Position numbers and translations under genes: made by a program. From Perilla frutescens (lineage: Eukaryota; Streptophyta; Magnoliopsida; Lamiales; Lamiaceae): a stretch of 64,000 bases of DNA. A model generated the notes under the pieces. The model saw only the letters and a list, made by a program, of their open reading frames with translations, made no database searches and was not told the DNA's origin. Position 1 is the first letter of the stretch. Each line of letters begins with the position of its first letter. Where the stretch lies: the NCBI GenBank assembly GCA_026008535.1, contig BRKX01000014.1, forward strand, positions 46,940,506 to 47,004,505, given 5' to 3'. Positions 1 to 11,951 of the stretch are shown in pieces.

Positions 1-33
1 ATTTGGAGACATATTTGATGGATAGACAGTTAC

Positions 34-2401
34 CAGGCAGGTGTTCTTCGTTTATTTCTTTGGCGCATATTCTCGCCAGCATATCTGTCGGAATTGTTTG
101 AGTACTTGTATGTAGGAGGGAAATATATTTTTCCTTCATTCCATCCAGCAAAAACGCGCCCTTGTATCTGCTCTATCCGAAGCTGTTTCAGAGAAGAAAA
201 AGATCAGTACAGATTAAGAAGATTGGTGAAATGGTGTTGAGATAGCTATCAAAGTAAAAATCGTGCCTGATCATTTTCTAACAAAGCTCTCCAGTTGCGC
301 ATCTCTACAAGAGCCTTTGCATATCGGTAAGAAAGAGCAATTCTATAGTTCAAGTCCCCGAGCCATATGATTCGACTGGAAAAACACACACAAATGATGT
401 AGTATAAGAAATCCGCATATGGATATAATACTTCTTTCAGTTCTATCTTTGTACTAAAACAAACATGGTTCGAGTGAATGGGATAGATCCACACGCAGTA
501 AGTTTAACAAAATTTAAAGCCAAGCCAAATGCTTATAAAGAGTCAATAGTTATGAATGAGGAATTTACTCATGATCAAGGATTGTTTGAGGGGAGCTGTT
601 CTCATCTCCCATGGCATGACCTTGTGGGAATCTTGTTTTCCTCAAAATTTCCATGACATCAGAGTTCCTCCGCAGCTCGTCACCATCCTTCTCCCCAGAG
701 GTTAAGTGACTACAGATGAAGCAGAAGCTCGTCTGGTGCAAAGACATGCTTATTGAAATTGAGCCCTGGAAAACATATTATTGTAAGATAGTTGGCCTTG
801 ATGTTTTGCACAACCGAGTTTCAAGGATGTAGAAGTCGTACTTTGTTACCAAGATAACCCATCAACCCTCTGCCAACACAAGAAACCTTCAGATTCCGAA
901 CAGCGTCTCTCAAATCAGTTTTTGTCCATACTGTGAGAAGTATCCCAACCATCTGTTTGCTAGCAACTAAGCAATATCTTGACTGCCCCGGATGCTTGTC
1001 TCTGTCCTCGATAGAGACAGAGCCATTATATGTACAAAATGAATCACTTGGCCCATCTTCATCATCAGAGGAAGCATCCCACTTTGCATTTGGATCATAA
1101 TAATCACTCGGTCTATGGCCATAGATAACCCGATCACAGACACTTAATCTACGTTCAAGTTTTGGTTGTGCCACTGAGATGCCACTTCCCATCATTCTCA
1201 TACTGTGGCTCACTGACTGCACTGAGTGACGGGGGAAGAAAGCGGGGTCGTTATCCCTATTTGATCCTTCAAGGTCATCATATAATTCATCACGATTCAA
1301 GGGCGGTGCAGGACAAACACCACCACTACAACCAGGAAGACTGTTGAGAGTTTTCCGAATAAGAGCTTGCCATTTCCTAGCAGGGCCATTATCTTCAGTA
1401 CCCAACACATTTCCAGCATTTAAAGGGACGATTTCTTGAAACCTAAAACAATCAATACAGAATTCGTTTCTTCGTCATTTACTAGCCAAATATCAAACAG
1501 AAGTTCGAAAAGAGGCAGTTGAGACTAATCAACTGACCCAAGAACATAAACATCGGCTGGAGGTGATGTGTGAAGCCAGTCTTTCAAATTTAAGTAACTC
1601 GGGGGTGACTTCCCACCCACATTCCATGTTGCCACAAAGATCCTGTTCAATTACAACACAGTGCAATAAAGTAAAAGAATTGCTTTCCCTTGGTGCCTTT
1701 GTTAAAGTATACTAAGTGAGTGGATGACTAAAAGGAAGCACACACCTATAATCTTGCACATCTGCAATTTGGGTGGAATCTAACTCAAACTTATTTCTTC
1801 TCAAACAGTCACGATTTCGAGTATTCAATTTATCTGTCAATACAATAGGGCAAAATAAGCTCACAAAAAATTATTATTGAAAAAAAAGAGAAATGTATTT
1901 CCTAAGCCTTTATTTTGTCAAAAATTAGGACTGGCAGTAATATTTGTGGTCCAAAATAATAAACCAGAAGTTTGAAAAGTGAACCTGTTTTGCTTTTCTT
2001 GATTGTGCATGCCTCTCTCTCTGAGAAATTTTTCCTAAATTCTTCATCAACACCTGAAAAAGGTAGAAAACTTAAGAACTATTTAATGCTGCTTCAAAAA
2101 ACTGTTACAGAAGAACTCCCAAACTTTCACATCACAAAACAAAACTAATTAATTTTCTACATCCAGGAAAATAGAAGTTCATCAAATCCCAATTCAAGTG
2201 ACATGAATTCAACCAAGGGAAAAACTGAAACACAAAATAATCTCTCAACAGATTCGGTGATCGGATTTGATAATCAAATAATTCAAACTAAATTTTCAAG
2301 AAATTACCTCCATAAATGATTTCATCAGCATGAAAATCTCCATCTTTGCTCTGGATGTTGAACCATTTCTTGACTAGAGTCTTAGGCCATGAAAGCTTCA
2401 T
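34..2401 (-). CDS. Type I inositol polyphosphate 5-phosphatase, IP5P4-like (5' part, continues beyond window)
   Basis: Magnesium-dependent phosphatase that removes the 5-phosphate from inositol polyphosphates and/or phosphoinositides. Eight coding exons join in phase on the minus strand: 2401-2308 (ATG at 2401), 2053-1985, 1833-1746, 1642-1538, 1442-842, 765-569, 375-267 and 182-34, giving about 470 residues. The donor at 33 continues out of the window. Visible family motifs are WNVGG (about residue 89), [11 protein letters not shown] (about 119), [14 protein letters not shown], the catalytic WLGDLNYR (about 390), [10 protein letters not shown] and the start of PAWCDR. From memory of the family, the N-terminus (SWPK..VKKWFNI, then [12 protein letters not shown]) resembles Arabidopsis IP5P4 more than CVP2. 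The catalytic C-terminus is missing only because the window ends. All introns are GT-AG except the one after exon 7, which begins GC. The reading frame is intact, so this looks like a working gene. The exact paralogue is uncertain. Confidence 0.93.
183..266 (-). other. Non-canonical GC-AG intron in the 5-phosphatase gene
   Basis: Exon 7 ends ...GAAAATGATCAG and the next base pair is GC (CAG|GCACGA). The acceptor is GAAACAG|CTTCGG. The junction restores ENDQ-LRIEQ, the expected family sequence, so the boundary is well fixed by protein continuity. No GT donor nearby keeps the frame. GC-AG introns are a known minor class in plants. Confidence 0.8.
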
Positions 2402-2960
2402 CAAGAGACTCAAACAAATCAGAAATCCAAGACAACAAACAGAAACAACAAATGCTCATTAATGCAACTTTGCTTTTTAATATATATATTTTTTTCAAAT
2501 CTTCTCGACCATTAACAAAAATCAAACCTTGCTTTTCTTCGAGCTCCCATCTTCTCTCATCGTCTCACCACTTCATACACAATCAAACACCTCTCTTCAA
2601 AATTTAAGCCAAGATCAGAACTTTTCCTCCCAAAAAAAACTATTTCGCTCCTTTTTTTTCACGAAACAGTCAAAATGGGATAAAAATGAAGTGAAAGCAG
2701 ACAGCTACGGCTTTTTCATAAGGCAATTTAAAGAGAGAGAGCGAAATCCCATATTCTAACAAATTGTAAGAACCCAAGATTATTGCTCGAGAAATTCACA
2801 TAATAGAAAAAACAAGATTCAACTATAAATTAATGGGATTCTGAATATGGAAACAAGGCGACCGAGATTGCAAAGATCAATGAGATGCAATGCACAGACA
2901 TGGCCGCTTGTTTTGTGGGTCGGGGTGGGGGTGGGTAAGCCTATAATATATAGCGAAAAC
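2402..2960 (-). promoter_or_regulatory. 5' leader and core promoter of the 5-phosphatase gene
   Basis: On the minus strand a TATA-like CTATATATTATAGG lies at about 2940-2953, roughly 540 bases upstream of the ATG at 2401. This would give a leader of about 500 bases. The placement is inferred from this single match. The leader may contain an intron that I cannot delimit. Confidence 0.4.
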
Positions 2961-3218
2961 ACACAACGCCCAGCTCTTGCTCTCAGCAGAGAGTGCAAAA
3001 AGATCAAATTTTGGAGTGGAGGGGAGAAAGAAAAAAGAAGAAATTTGGAAGAAACACAGAGTGGGAGTGTGTTTGTGTGTGATTTACGAGGTCTGTTTTG
3101 GCTCAAAACGAGGGGGCCCTGACCCCTGACCCAAATTATGGGTGGCGTTGCACTGTAAAATTGCTCACTATTCCAACAGGACCCCCCAAACCCAAATGGC
3201 CAATGCCAAGTTGCCCGG

Positions 3219-3231
3219 TCCCTCCCTCCCT

Positions 3232-3274
<43 letters not shown>
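3219..3274. repeat. CCCT-rich stretch running into a (TC)n microsatellite
   Basis: About five TCCC units are followed by about 18 TC dinucleotides. The tract lies about 270 bases upstream of the inferred TATA box of the 5-phosphatase gene; read in the gene's direction it is a GA repeat. Short open frames across it are low-complexity artefacts. Confidence 0.9.
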
Positions 3275-3277
<3 letters not shown>

Positions 3278-4830
3278 TTCAAGACTGCCCGCGGTCAGCA
3301 AAGATGTGTGCACCGTCTACGCAATATTTGGAGTTCCTTCGTTTGCAATCGAATTTCTCTATTAGAAATCATTGTTATGTCTTTTACTTGATTATTAGTG
3401 CATTATTATTATTATTTAAAAAAAATTTCTTTCTCACATGATAGAATTAGATCTCGAGGAATCTTGCGCGAGACCGTTTTATTACTGGTCAAAATATGTA
3501 AGAATAGGTCAAGTTTCGGATGCAAACATCATCCGTATCAACAAAATTATAAATGTGTTTCAATCTGTATTTTGACCCGCTTTATGAATTTTAATCCGTA
3601 AAACAATCTCACACAAATTTTTATCATAAATCTTTATTCATGGACTCTATATCAACTTTGTAGTTTATGGACTCTACTTTACTTAGATAACTTAATTGAG
3701 TTCATAAGTAATTAAATAGCTAATATAATTGCATCACAGATATGTTGCTATGTATATATTTAGATTCACAGGAAGTCCAAAAGTTTCTAACATATTATCA
3801 ATATTTATAATTAATAAGTTTGAATTATCAAAAGGGAACACAAATGGAGTAAAACACAATGGTGCTTTTATGTGTGTTTCTAGTATAGTACATCGCATTT
3901 GCCCAAATACACATAATTGATGAAAATTAATTCGGGTGTGTTGAGAAATTTTATGGATGTAATAAATTATAGTATATAGTTAATTGCGATACATATAGTA
4001 TATAGTTAATTGCGAAATAGTGTGGCATTAAATCATTAAAATATGAATTGAATAGCTGAGATTTTCGGGAAGTATAAGATGATTGTCGTTCTTATAAAAT
4101 CTGAGAAACGAATATATGTCTTACTTCTTTAAATAAAAAATAAATAAAGAAACAAATTGATATCTTTAAAGAGAAGGGAATTTTGCTAAAAATATTTGGT
4201 CTTGAAAAAATATTGCTATTTGTATTGGATTTATTGGCTTTTAATAATTGGATTGTTGTGGGTTGGATGGAGGGCCATTTTTCCAATGTAGATTTTGGGT
4301 TTGGGAATGTGTTAGTATGCACATTATTTTATTTCTACCTTTTCCTATGAATCTAAACAGTAAGAACAACATGTTTGGTAAAGCAATTTAATTACATTAT
4401 ATTTTTTTGAGTCAAAGGAAACGTATTGTCTTGGGACCCCAATGCAATAGTCCCAATTTATGGACATGTGTTTGTGATTATTCCATTTGATACAATGACA
4501 TAAATCATAATATGCCTCTTTTTGTGCTTTGGGAATCCTTCATTCAAGAAAAAAAAAAAAAAAAAAAGTAGATTATTACATCTACAAATGTATAGGATTT
4601 AGGATTTAGCCCTTTGCTTTGGGTAGAGACCCTATTGGAATATTGTTGGCTAGGGTCAAGTGAAAAGTTGCATACTTTTTGGAGCAAATTAAATGATTTC
4701 TTGAAAGGTTTGGGGGTTAAAATAACATTCTAAATGACCAGGTTGAGTTTCAATGTCATATTCAAATTTATTATTATATACCATATGTTGTTATTAGTTT
4801 GAACATGCATGTGCTATTTATTATGTATTA
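3275..4830. other. AT-rich intergenic DNA, nothing recognised
   Basis: No coding exon, RNA gene or element end was recognised. It contains an imperfect direct duplication around 3967-4015 (the unit atagtatatagttaattgcg occurs twice) and an A18-type homopolymer near 4550. Confidence 0.6.
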
Positions 4831-5093
4831 GAACAAAATGTGAAGTGGTCACACATTGATGTCCCATGAATGGTTTAGTGTCCACCAGCTATTAACATAT
4901 ACAAATTATAAACATGAAATTTAAATTAATTGGGACTTTTGGACCTTTGATCCTAGACTATGAACTATGAACATGAATCATAAATATGAGAGTAGTGAAT
5001 ATGTGGCCATACATGCATAGTGTTACACCATCAATGTGGTGTGTAAGTGACCACTTCCAATAAACATAAAATATAGAATTATTGTCCCATTGT

Positions 5094-5304
5094 GGTGGCC
5101 TGTCGATGGAATAAGGTAATTCGTGATTAAAATGTCTCAAGTTCGAATCCCATCAATGTTTTATAGGTTGAGTCTGTTGTACCAAATTTTTCTACCGCGG
5201 TTTACCTCTCATGTGTGATTAGCTAGCATGATATTCGACAGGAGGGAGATACACCTAAAGCGTATTATCGGGTAACGACTGCAGATTTCTCTCATTATCA
5301 CGAA
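5094..5304 (+). mobile_element. Au-like tRNA-derived SINE, diverged
   Basis: A pol III B-box-like AAGTTCGAATCCC lies at 5139-5151. It is followed by the body typical, as I recall it, of the plant Au SINE family: CCGCGGTTTACCTCTC, then a GACAGGAGGG segment, then TCGGGTAACGACTGCAGATT before a CATTATCA end. The A box is weak and I see no clear target duplication. The family assignment rests on remembered consensus features, not on an alignment. Confidence 0.6.
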
Positions 5305-5558
5305 ATGATAGAACCACTCCTTTCATGTGGCATACTAATGAAGCGAGCTTATGATCAAACAATTATATATGAGTTCCAATACCAATTCTATTTTAGTCTG
5401 AACTCGTCGCATAAGACTTGGTTAGTTCAATATTTCTATTTTATTTGAGTTGTGTGAACCATTGAACATCGAAAAAAATACATTCAAAGCATACGTACTC
5501 ACGAATAACGACAGCATGTTCTTCCTTGTTGCTAAAACAATAAATAAAAGCTAGTCCC

Positions 5559-5601
<43 letters not shown>

Positions 5602-5786
5602 TGAAGATTTGATGTGCTAGTCCCAACACTTTTTTTTATGACGAGGGTAATCCACAATTGCTAATAATAATAATAACGATGACAACAACGGCAACAACAA
5701 CAACAACAACAACAACAACGGAAGATTTGATATGCTACGTCCCAACACTTCTTTCTTTATGACGAGGGTAATCCGCAGTTACTGAA
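5559..5786. repeat. (AAT)n and (AAC)n microsatellites with a duplicated flank
   Basis: An (AAT)n tract runs from about 5559 to 5601. A roughly 62-base unit containing AAGATTTGATGTGCTAG and GACGAGGGTAATCC occurs at about 5604-5662 and again at 5720-5785. The two copies are separated by a mixed AAT/AAC tract. The unit is the 3' end of a SINE read in reverse (see the neighbouring SINE fragment). Confidence 0.75.
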
Positions 5787-5850
5787 TACACTGGGCAAAC
5801 TATACTTTTGTACAATAAACTGCAAACCATACTGAAGAGGTAAATCGTAC
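5754..5850 (-). mobile_element. 3' fragment of an Au-like SINE, opposite orientation
   Basis: Read on the minus strand it runs CGATTTACCTCTTCAGTATG, GTTTGCCCAGTGTATTC, then GTAACTGCGGATTACCCTCG and TCAT. This is the same series of blocks as in the SINE at 5094-5304. The 5' half with the pol III boxes is absent or unrecognisable. The T/A-rich microsatellites next to its 3' end may derive from the SINE tail. Confidence 0.5.
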
Positions 5851-6960
5851 ACCTAAAGAATCAGACCAGATTCATATATAGCGGTGTTGGTGGAGTCTGA
5901 AATCGAATAATTCCGTCCCAAAAATCCCAACACTTTTCACAATATTTTCCCATCAATTAGTGACTAATATTAAATTGTCACGTTCTGAACTAATCAGATT
6001 GACAACGGGGACAACTACTAGTTTATGTCAAAATCTTCCAATTATAGATCCTCAACCCCTAAATGACCCACTAATTAAGCTTTATTGAAGCTTCCACTAC
6101 TCATAATAGCCTCATTTTGGTCTCAATTATAGGATGCCAATATTGAATATTTGTCTAATTATGTTACCTGTCCATCTAATAGTGCTTCAATGTTAATATT
6201 ATATATTAATTTTTGAGGAAATGGTTAATATTATAATGGGAAAGATGGAAAACTTTGTGGCCTCCCATATTCTTCTACATGCCACCCAATTAAGCCCTAA
6301 AACAATTAAAATTTAATTAATACATAAGCTGGATTGTTGGTAGAAAACGTGACTTCTTTATGGAAAAATACTATAAAAAGAATGTTACTTTTGTCTGACT
6401 TCCATGTTATGCTGTACAACATTCTATATTATATTTATGGAACATTAAATATGTATTAATGTCAATTTCAAAACATGCTATATGAATATAGTATGATTAT
6501 ATTAAATGGGATATAATATTAAATTGGTTCAATGGCTGCTTTTGAGGGTTTATGTGATTTAATTTTAAATTAAGGAGTGGTCGGTTCTACCTTGTCTTAA
6601 TTAAAAATCAGATTAAACTATTTAACACCTAATTTATTCAAATTATATTGTCTGTCAAAAACTCGTTTAAACACAATATATAAATTATATATTAAGAGAT
6701 TTAATTGCAATTATTTATTTCCACCACTGCGCACGAATATACTGTGGATACTTAATTATTTTTTATTTTTTTATGATCATGAAATTAATCTACAGCTGCT
6801 ACACGTGCGCTGGGTAAATACTGCTCCTGCACTTGAAAAATATATCATGTGTGACATGATGAAATCTAAAAGTGTTTGTGGAATTAAAATTTTTAATCTA
6901 AAAATTTATATTGTTTCATCACTAGATAATCCTTAAAGGGATAATATATACTTATTTTGA
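5851..6960. other. AT-rich intergenic DNA, nothing recognised
   Basis: No coding potential or element end was recognised. There are scattered TTAATT-rich stretches only. Confidence 0.55.
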
Positions 6961-6961
6961 T

Positions 6962-7322
6962 GCTTATTAAGTGTCCTTTAGAAGTTTGAAGTCTCTCGGT
7001 ATCCAACGTGTTATTTTTGAAGTTGATTTCAAGGTGGTGTTTGAGGCTGTAAAATCTTCCTCAACGACCATATCTGAATTTGGTTCGATTATTTCTAACT
7101 GTCGAAAATTTTTTACAGATTCAAATAACTTTCAAATAACTTTTCTCTTAATTTGGTTCGTCGAAGTGCTAATTGTGTGGCACATGGTTTAGCTAGGGCT
7201 ACTCGTGATTTTTCTAGCCCTTATTATTGAGTTGAGCCTTCGTCTTTTATGGTAGACCTTCTCGATAATTCATGTTCTTGTGCTTCTTAATAAAATATTA
7301 GTATTCGGTTGTAAAAAAAAAA
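6962..7322 (+). pseudogene. 5'-truncated LINE tail (RNase H-like C-terminus plus poly(A))
   Basis: The frame from 6971 reads SLGIQRVIFEVDFKVV...SSTTISEFGSIISNCR, which resembles the C-terminal RNase H-like (RVT_3) region of plant LINE ORF2 and related reverse-transcriptase-like proteins. After one stop and a frame change, family-like residues continue (SANCVAHGLARA in another frame). An AATAAA-like TAATAAAATA at about 7288 and a terminal A10 run at 7313-7322 follow. This is the signature of 5'-truncated LINE integration. No target duplication was identified. Confidence 0.6.
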
Positions 7323-7923
7323 GATTGAATTCTTTCTTACAAGTTACTTGCCATTTTAGAATTTTATACCGTTTTACTTTTAAATTTATCCATATTTTCC
7401 ATCTCAAAATATTGCTCATTTTCTCTCACCGCTTATTTAATTCGCACCATAAATTATTCCAACTATTAAGGATTTCTTAATCATTGGAGAAGTTTTTATA
7501 GTAGTGATGTGACATTTAATAAAAATGAAGGAGTAGTATGCTGCCACCTTGACTTGAAATCATATATTAACAGTACCTTTTGAGTGAGTATAGATTCCAA
7601 TTTCACTTTCAAATGTGAAAATTTATATAAAAAGAATAATATTATTAAGTGAATAAAAAATATGCAAATCGTAAAACAACTTATAAGTAAGAAATCCTAA
7701 TAATTTAATTTAAAAAAAAACAATGTAAACCACCTAAACTAAATAACATAAAACATAAATAAACAATAACTAAATACACATAAAATATAAATTAAGGGAT
7801 ACACCAGAGTACCGTATTTAAGATTGTAATAATATTTAGGTAAGGGAAAATATGGGTTAATTGTCTTAAAAATTATGAACTTTGGACATAGTTGCACATT
7901 TAACACGACCTTTAAAAATAAGA

Positions 7924-8023
7924 GAATGATCTAGTGATGGAGTGAGGTTGCTTGGAGACCAAAAATGTCACGGGTTCGAATCTTCTGAATACCACAGGTC
8001 GGGTGTGTGAGTATAAAAAAAAA
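7924..8023 (+). mobile_element. Candidate short tRNA-derived SINE
   Basis: A B-box-like CGGGTTCGAATCT lies at 7971-7983, about 35 bases downstream of an A-box-like region (CTAGTGATGGAGTGAGG). A short body and a terminal A9 run at about 8014-8023 follow. The sequence does not fold convincingly into a tRNA, so a SINE fits better than a tRNA gene. Flanking duplications are not evident. Confidence 0.45.
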
Positions 8024-8474
8024 CATTAATTTTTAACTTGGGTGTTATTCAACATCTCTGAAATTTTGTAAAACAAATTGACCTCTAATTCAACCGCCAA
8101 CTTGCTCATCTTTTCAAACCAATCATGATTCAACCATCAATTTTCAAAGAAAGATGTCAGTGCGGTCCATATTTTCCATCTCCAATTTTTTTTACTATTC
8201 ACCAAAGTGGGAAATTTAGCCATTTTGACATCATTTTTAAAATTTGATGGTCAAATCACGACGAGCTCGAAGAGACAAACAAATTGTTATACAAAAATTT
8301 GGGGATGTTTAATAACATTAATATTAAAAATTGGTGTTTTAATTGCCTAATTTTAAAATTTGTGTTAAATTTGCATCAATGATCAAAGTTTATGATTTGT
8401 AAAGTAATTAACTCGAGAAAATATTGATACGTACTTGTAAAGCAGAAGGGAAACACACCAACGATTGGAGGGTT

Positions 8475-8499
<25 letters not shown>

Positions 8500-8505
<6 letters not shown>

Positions 8506-9730
8506 GATGGGATCTGGTGAGAACTAGTCACCAGGTGGGAACTAGGAACCAATCCCATCCCTCCATTCCAAAATCTGGACGGCCCAAATTAATCCAGATT
8601 TTCGGTGACAATTTTGTAATTAAAATGAAACTCTTCAATTCACGCGTCTCATTAAGGGCAAAATCAGAATTGAACTCAGAAATTGCCCAGATTCAATTTT
8701 AGCCTCCTACTTCGCTTATTTTAGCCTCATGCATTTCTCATTTTAGCATGTGTTGATAAACAAAAATGGAACGATGATTTCATTGGAATGAAATGCAATA
8801 CACCCTATTTGGGGATAGTGAACCCTAATGAGAATCTCATAATTACTAGTTGGGATCAGATGAGCCCTAATCGAAACGTAATAAACCCTAATTGGGAACG
8901 TATTGAACCCTAGTGGAAAATGTCACATCAATTTTAGCCTCCTACTTCAATCATTTTAGCCTCATGCGATTCTCATTTTAGCCTCAGAACAAAAGGGAAG
9001 AATTATTAAATTACTAAATTACTATATTACCCCTCCGTCCACAAAGTTGCCAAAAATTACAGGAATGCCACCGTCCATTCACTTAAATCTGATTTAATCT
9101 GGACCGTCCATATTGAGTCAAACAAGGGCTAGGATTGGTTCCTAGTTCCCACCTGGAGGAAGAGTTCTCATTTGATCATTTCCCTATATTGTGGACGGAG
9201 GGGTAATATAGTAATTTAGTAATTTAATAATTCTTCCCTTTTATTCTGAGGTTAAAATGAGAATCGCATGAGACTAAAATGATCGAAGAAGGAGGCTAAA
9301 ATTGATGTGACATTTTCCACTAGGGTTCACCGTTCCCAATTAGGGTTTATTACGTTTCGATTAGGGCTCATCTGATCCCAACTAGTAATTATGAGATTCA
9401 CATTAGGGTTCACTGTCCCCAAATAGGGTGTATTGCATTTCATTCCAATGAAATCATCGTTCCATTTTTGTTTATCAATACATGCTAAAATGAGAAATGC
9501 ATGAGGCTAAAATGAGCGAAGTAGGAGGCTAAAATTGAATCTGGGCAATTTCTGAGTTCAATTCCGATTTTGCCCTTAATGAGACGTGCAAATTGAAGAG
9601 TTTCATTTTAATTACAAAATTGCCATCGAAAATCTGAATCAATTTGGGCCGTCCAGATTTTAGAATGGAGGGTGAGATTGGTTCCTAGTTCCCACCTGGT
9701 GACTGGTTCTCACCAAATCTCATCCCTATA
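8500..9730. mobile_element. Long-armed foldback element
   Basis: The left arm (8500-9044) and right arm (9188-9730) are inverted copies of about 540 bases at roughly 90% identity by eye; the loop is about 143 bases. Both ends read TATAGGGATG(G/A)GAT inward. The loop itself ends with the inverted terminal motif of a smaller ancestor: 8500-9187 has ends TATAGGGATGGGATC and TATAGGGAAATGATC, each followed by the same GGTGGGAACTAGGAACCAAT block. The structure is therefore best read as a roughly 690 bp TIR or Helitron-like element that gained an inverted second copy. It has no coding capacity. Confidence 0.8.
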
Positions 9731-11097
9731 TATATGCTCTCAGTAATTGTTATAAAGTGTCCCTAAAAAAACTGCTATAAAGTGAACCCACAATTTAACT
9801 AGCTTCTTGGAATTATTAGTTCATCCAAATATATAATTTCATAAATAACTTAAATTCTTGATGGAATCAGAAGTACTTAAAAAATATTTGTTATTTATAT
9901 TTTAGGAAGTTTTTTTTAAAAAAAATAAACAACAATCATTAAATTTAACGGAGGTAACGCATTAAAAAAATTCTCATAATTTATAATTTAAATGAATTCT
10001 AAATAAACATAATTTCTGATATTTTTAAAAGCAACCGTCTAAAATTATACTGAAAAAGTTGGATGGTGAGCAAAGCAATTCTATGAGAAAAAAAAAAAAA
10101 GATCCAACTTCGACATAATTTTCCTTTTTGAAAAAAAAAAAAAAGAATTTTTTTTTGGGACAACTATTTCAGATAATGGGATTTGATTTAAGGGGGTCAC
10201 CATGTACTTTTGGAGTCAAATTTGTAAGGATGAATTTTTTTTTTATTTTTTATTTTTTTTTGAGATTGAATTTGTAAGGATTAATCTTAAATATTCTTCA
10301 ATGACTTGAAGCTTATCTTCTAGCTAGCTGTATGTGTCCACGTCGGATTAATTCCCCCCCACTTCATTTATTTTGTTGGCGATAATTGACATCCCAAAAA
10401 ATGATTTGGTCAAGACTTTGACTCAAATACAATTTGTACATTTTAATTTTGCTAATTATTGGCATATAGTTCGGAGAAAAAAAATAGCAATAATTAAATA
10501 TAGAAGTACTTAACAATTAAATGGATACAAATGTACTTTCATAGGACAATAAAGGCTATATAATATAATGTTAAAATTATTATTAAAGAGATTGTAAAAA
10601 AAAGAGAGAGTAACAATGCTTAATGAATAATTAAGATAATTAGGTCGGGGTGGGGTAAATTGGTTTTGAAAGAATGCAGATTTTACTAAATGATTTTTAG
10701 GGATGTCTAGAATTCTTAAATTGTATTTTGTTACTTTTAGATTTATTTAAATATTTTTTAGTTTATTTGGTTGTTAATTGTTTTTTTTTCTCAACATTAA
10801 GATATACATGGACAAATTACGAGTAATTTTTTGCTAAAAACTACCAAAATGACTGAAGTAATATTGACTAGAGTTGAAAATCAAATCAAATAATTCGATA
10901 CTCATTTTTATGTCATGATCGTTTGCTAAGCTCGTATGAGTTCAATTCGTCAAGAAATATCAAATAAATTTGAATTTAATTTTGCATTTGATAAGATTTA
11001 AAACTCGACTCAATAAGTAAAAACAAGCTCAATTCAATATGTATCAAACAAACTCAAACATAATTTTTAAAACTTGCGTGATGTCTATATTCCAAAC
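9731..11097. other. AT-rich intergenic DNA, nothing recognised
   Basis: Long A and T homopolymers occur (for example around 10090-10150 and 10238-10260). No open frame, RNA gene or element boundary could be supported. Confidence 0.55.
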
Positions 11098-11100
11098 AAG

Positions 11101-11948
11101 CACTACAAAAAAATCCATCGTTAAGTCATTTTAACGATGGATTAATGATAGATTCAGTCCACCGTTAATAACCTCGCCGTTAAGTCGTTTTAACGATGGA
11201 TTAACGATAAAAAATATTAGCAGCGGACTAAGCGACGGAATTTTTCCGTCGCTAACTTATCTCCGGATTCTGTCATTTGAAAATAAAAAATAAAAAAATT
11301 ATTAATTTAGCGACGGATTAATGACTGAAAATTCCCGTCGTTAAAAAAAACTGAAAATTTGAAAATTTTTAAAAATTAAAAAATAGTATAAAATATTAAA
11401 AAATAAAATGGAAATTTGAAAATTTTAAAAAATCACATAAATCAAATAAATCTAAAAAAAATAAAACAAATAAAAAAAATTTAAAAATTAATTTTAAATT
11501 CGTAATTAAGTATTAATTAGTAAATAAAAAATCAAAAAATAAAAAAAATTCAAAAAATTTTTAAAAAAATCAAAATTAATTTTAGCTACGGAATAATTTC
11601 ATAGCTAATCCGTCGCTAAAATAAAAAAAATAAAAAAATAATATTTAACGACTGATTTTTCCGTCTTTAACTTAACGAAGGAAAAATCCGTCGTTAGTCC
11701 GTTGTTAAAATAAAAAAATAAATTTAAAAATTAAAATACGACATGTAACGACGGATTTTTCTGTTGTTAAGTTAGAGATGGAAAAATCCATCATTAGTCC
11801 GTCATTAAACATCGTAATCTTAATCCGTCGTTAATTTTGTCGATAATTTAACGACGAAATATAATCTGTCGTTAATTTCGTTGATAATTTAATGACGAAA
11901 TATAATCCGTCGGTAATTCTGTCGTTAACTCGCGTTTTTCTGGTAGTG
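11101..11948. mobile_element. Non-autonomous CACTA transposon
   Basis: It begins CACTACAAAAAAA and ends ...TTTTTCTGGTAGTG (inverted CACTACCAGAAAAA). It is flanked by the 3 bp duplication AAG (11098-11100 and 11949-11951), as CACTA elements require. The subterminal regions are filled with direct and inverted copies of a (T)TAACGACGGA motif and its complement TCCGTCGTTAA. The middle is AT-rich and has no coding frame. The same subterminal motif fills the left end of the larger CACTA element at 48923, so the two belong to one family or closely related families. Confidence 0.88.
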
Positions 11949-11951
11949 AAG

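Noticed and set aside
2389..2759. Plus-strand open frames over the 5-phosphatase leader
   Set aside because: Antisense to the leader, no recognised domain, low-complexity Ser/Phe content.
3098..3441. Overlapping open frames of about 97-99 codons across the TC repeat
   Set aside because: Composition comes from the microsatellite (runs of Ser-Leu); no family motif; two frames overlap in the same strand.
5139..5151. tRNA gene at the GTTCGAATCCC motif
   Set aside because: No cloverleaf or acceptor stem can be formed; the downstream body matches a SINE.
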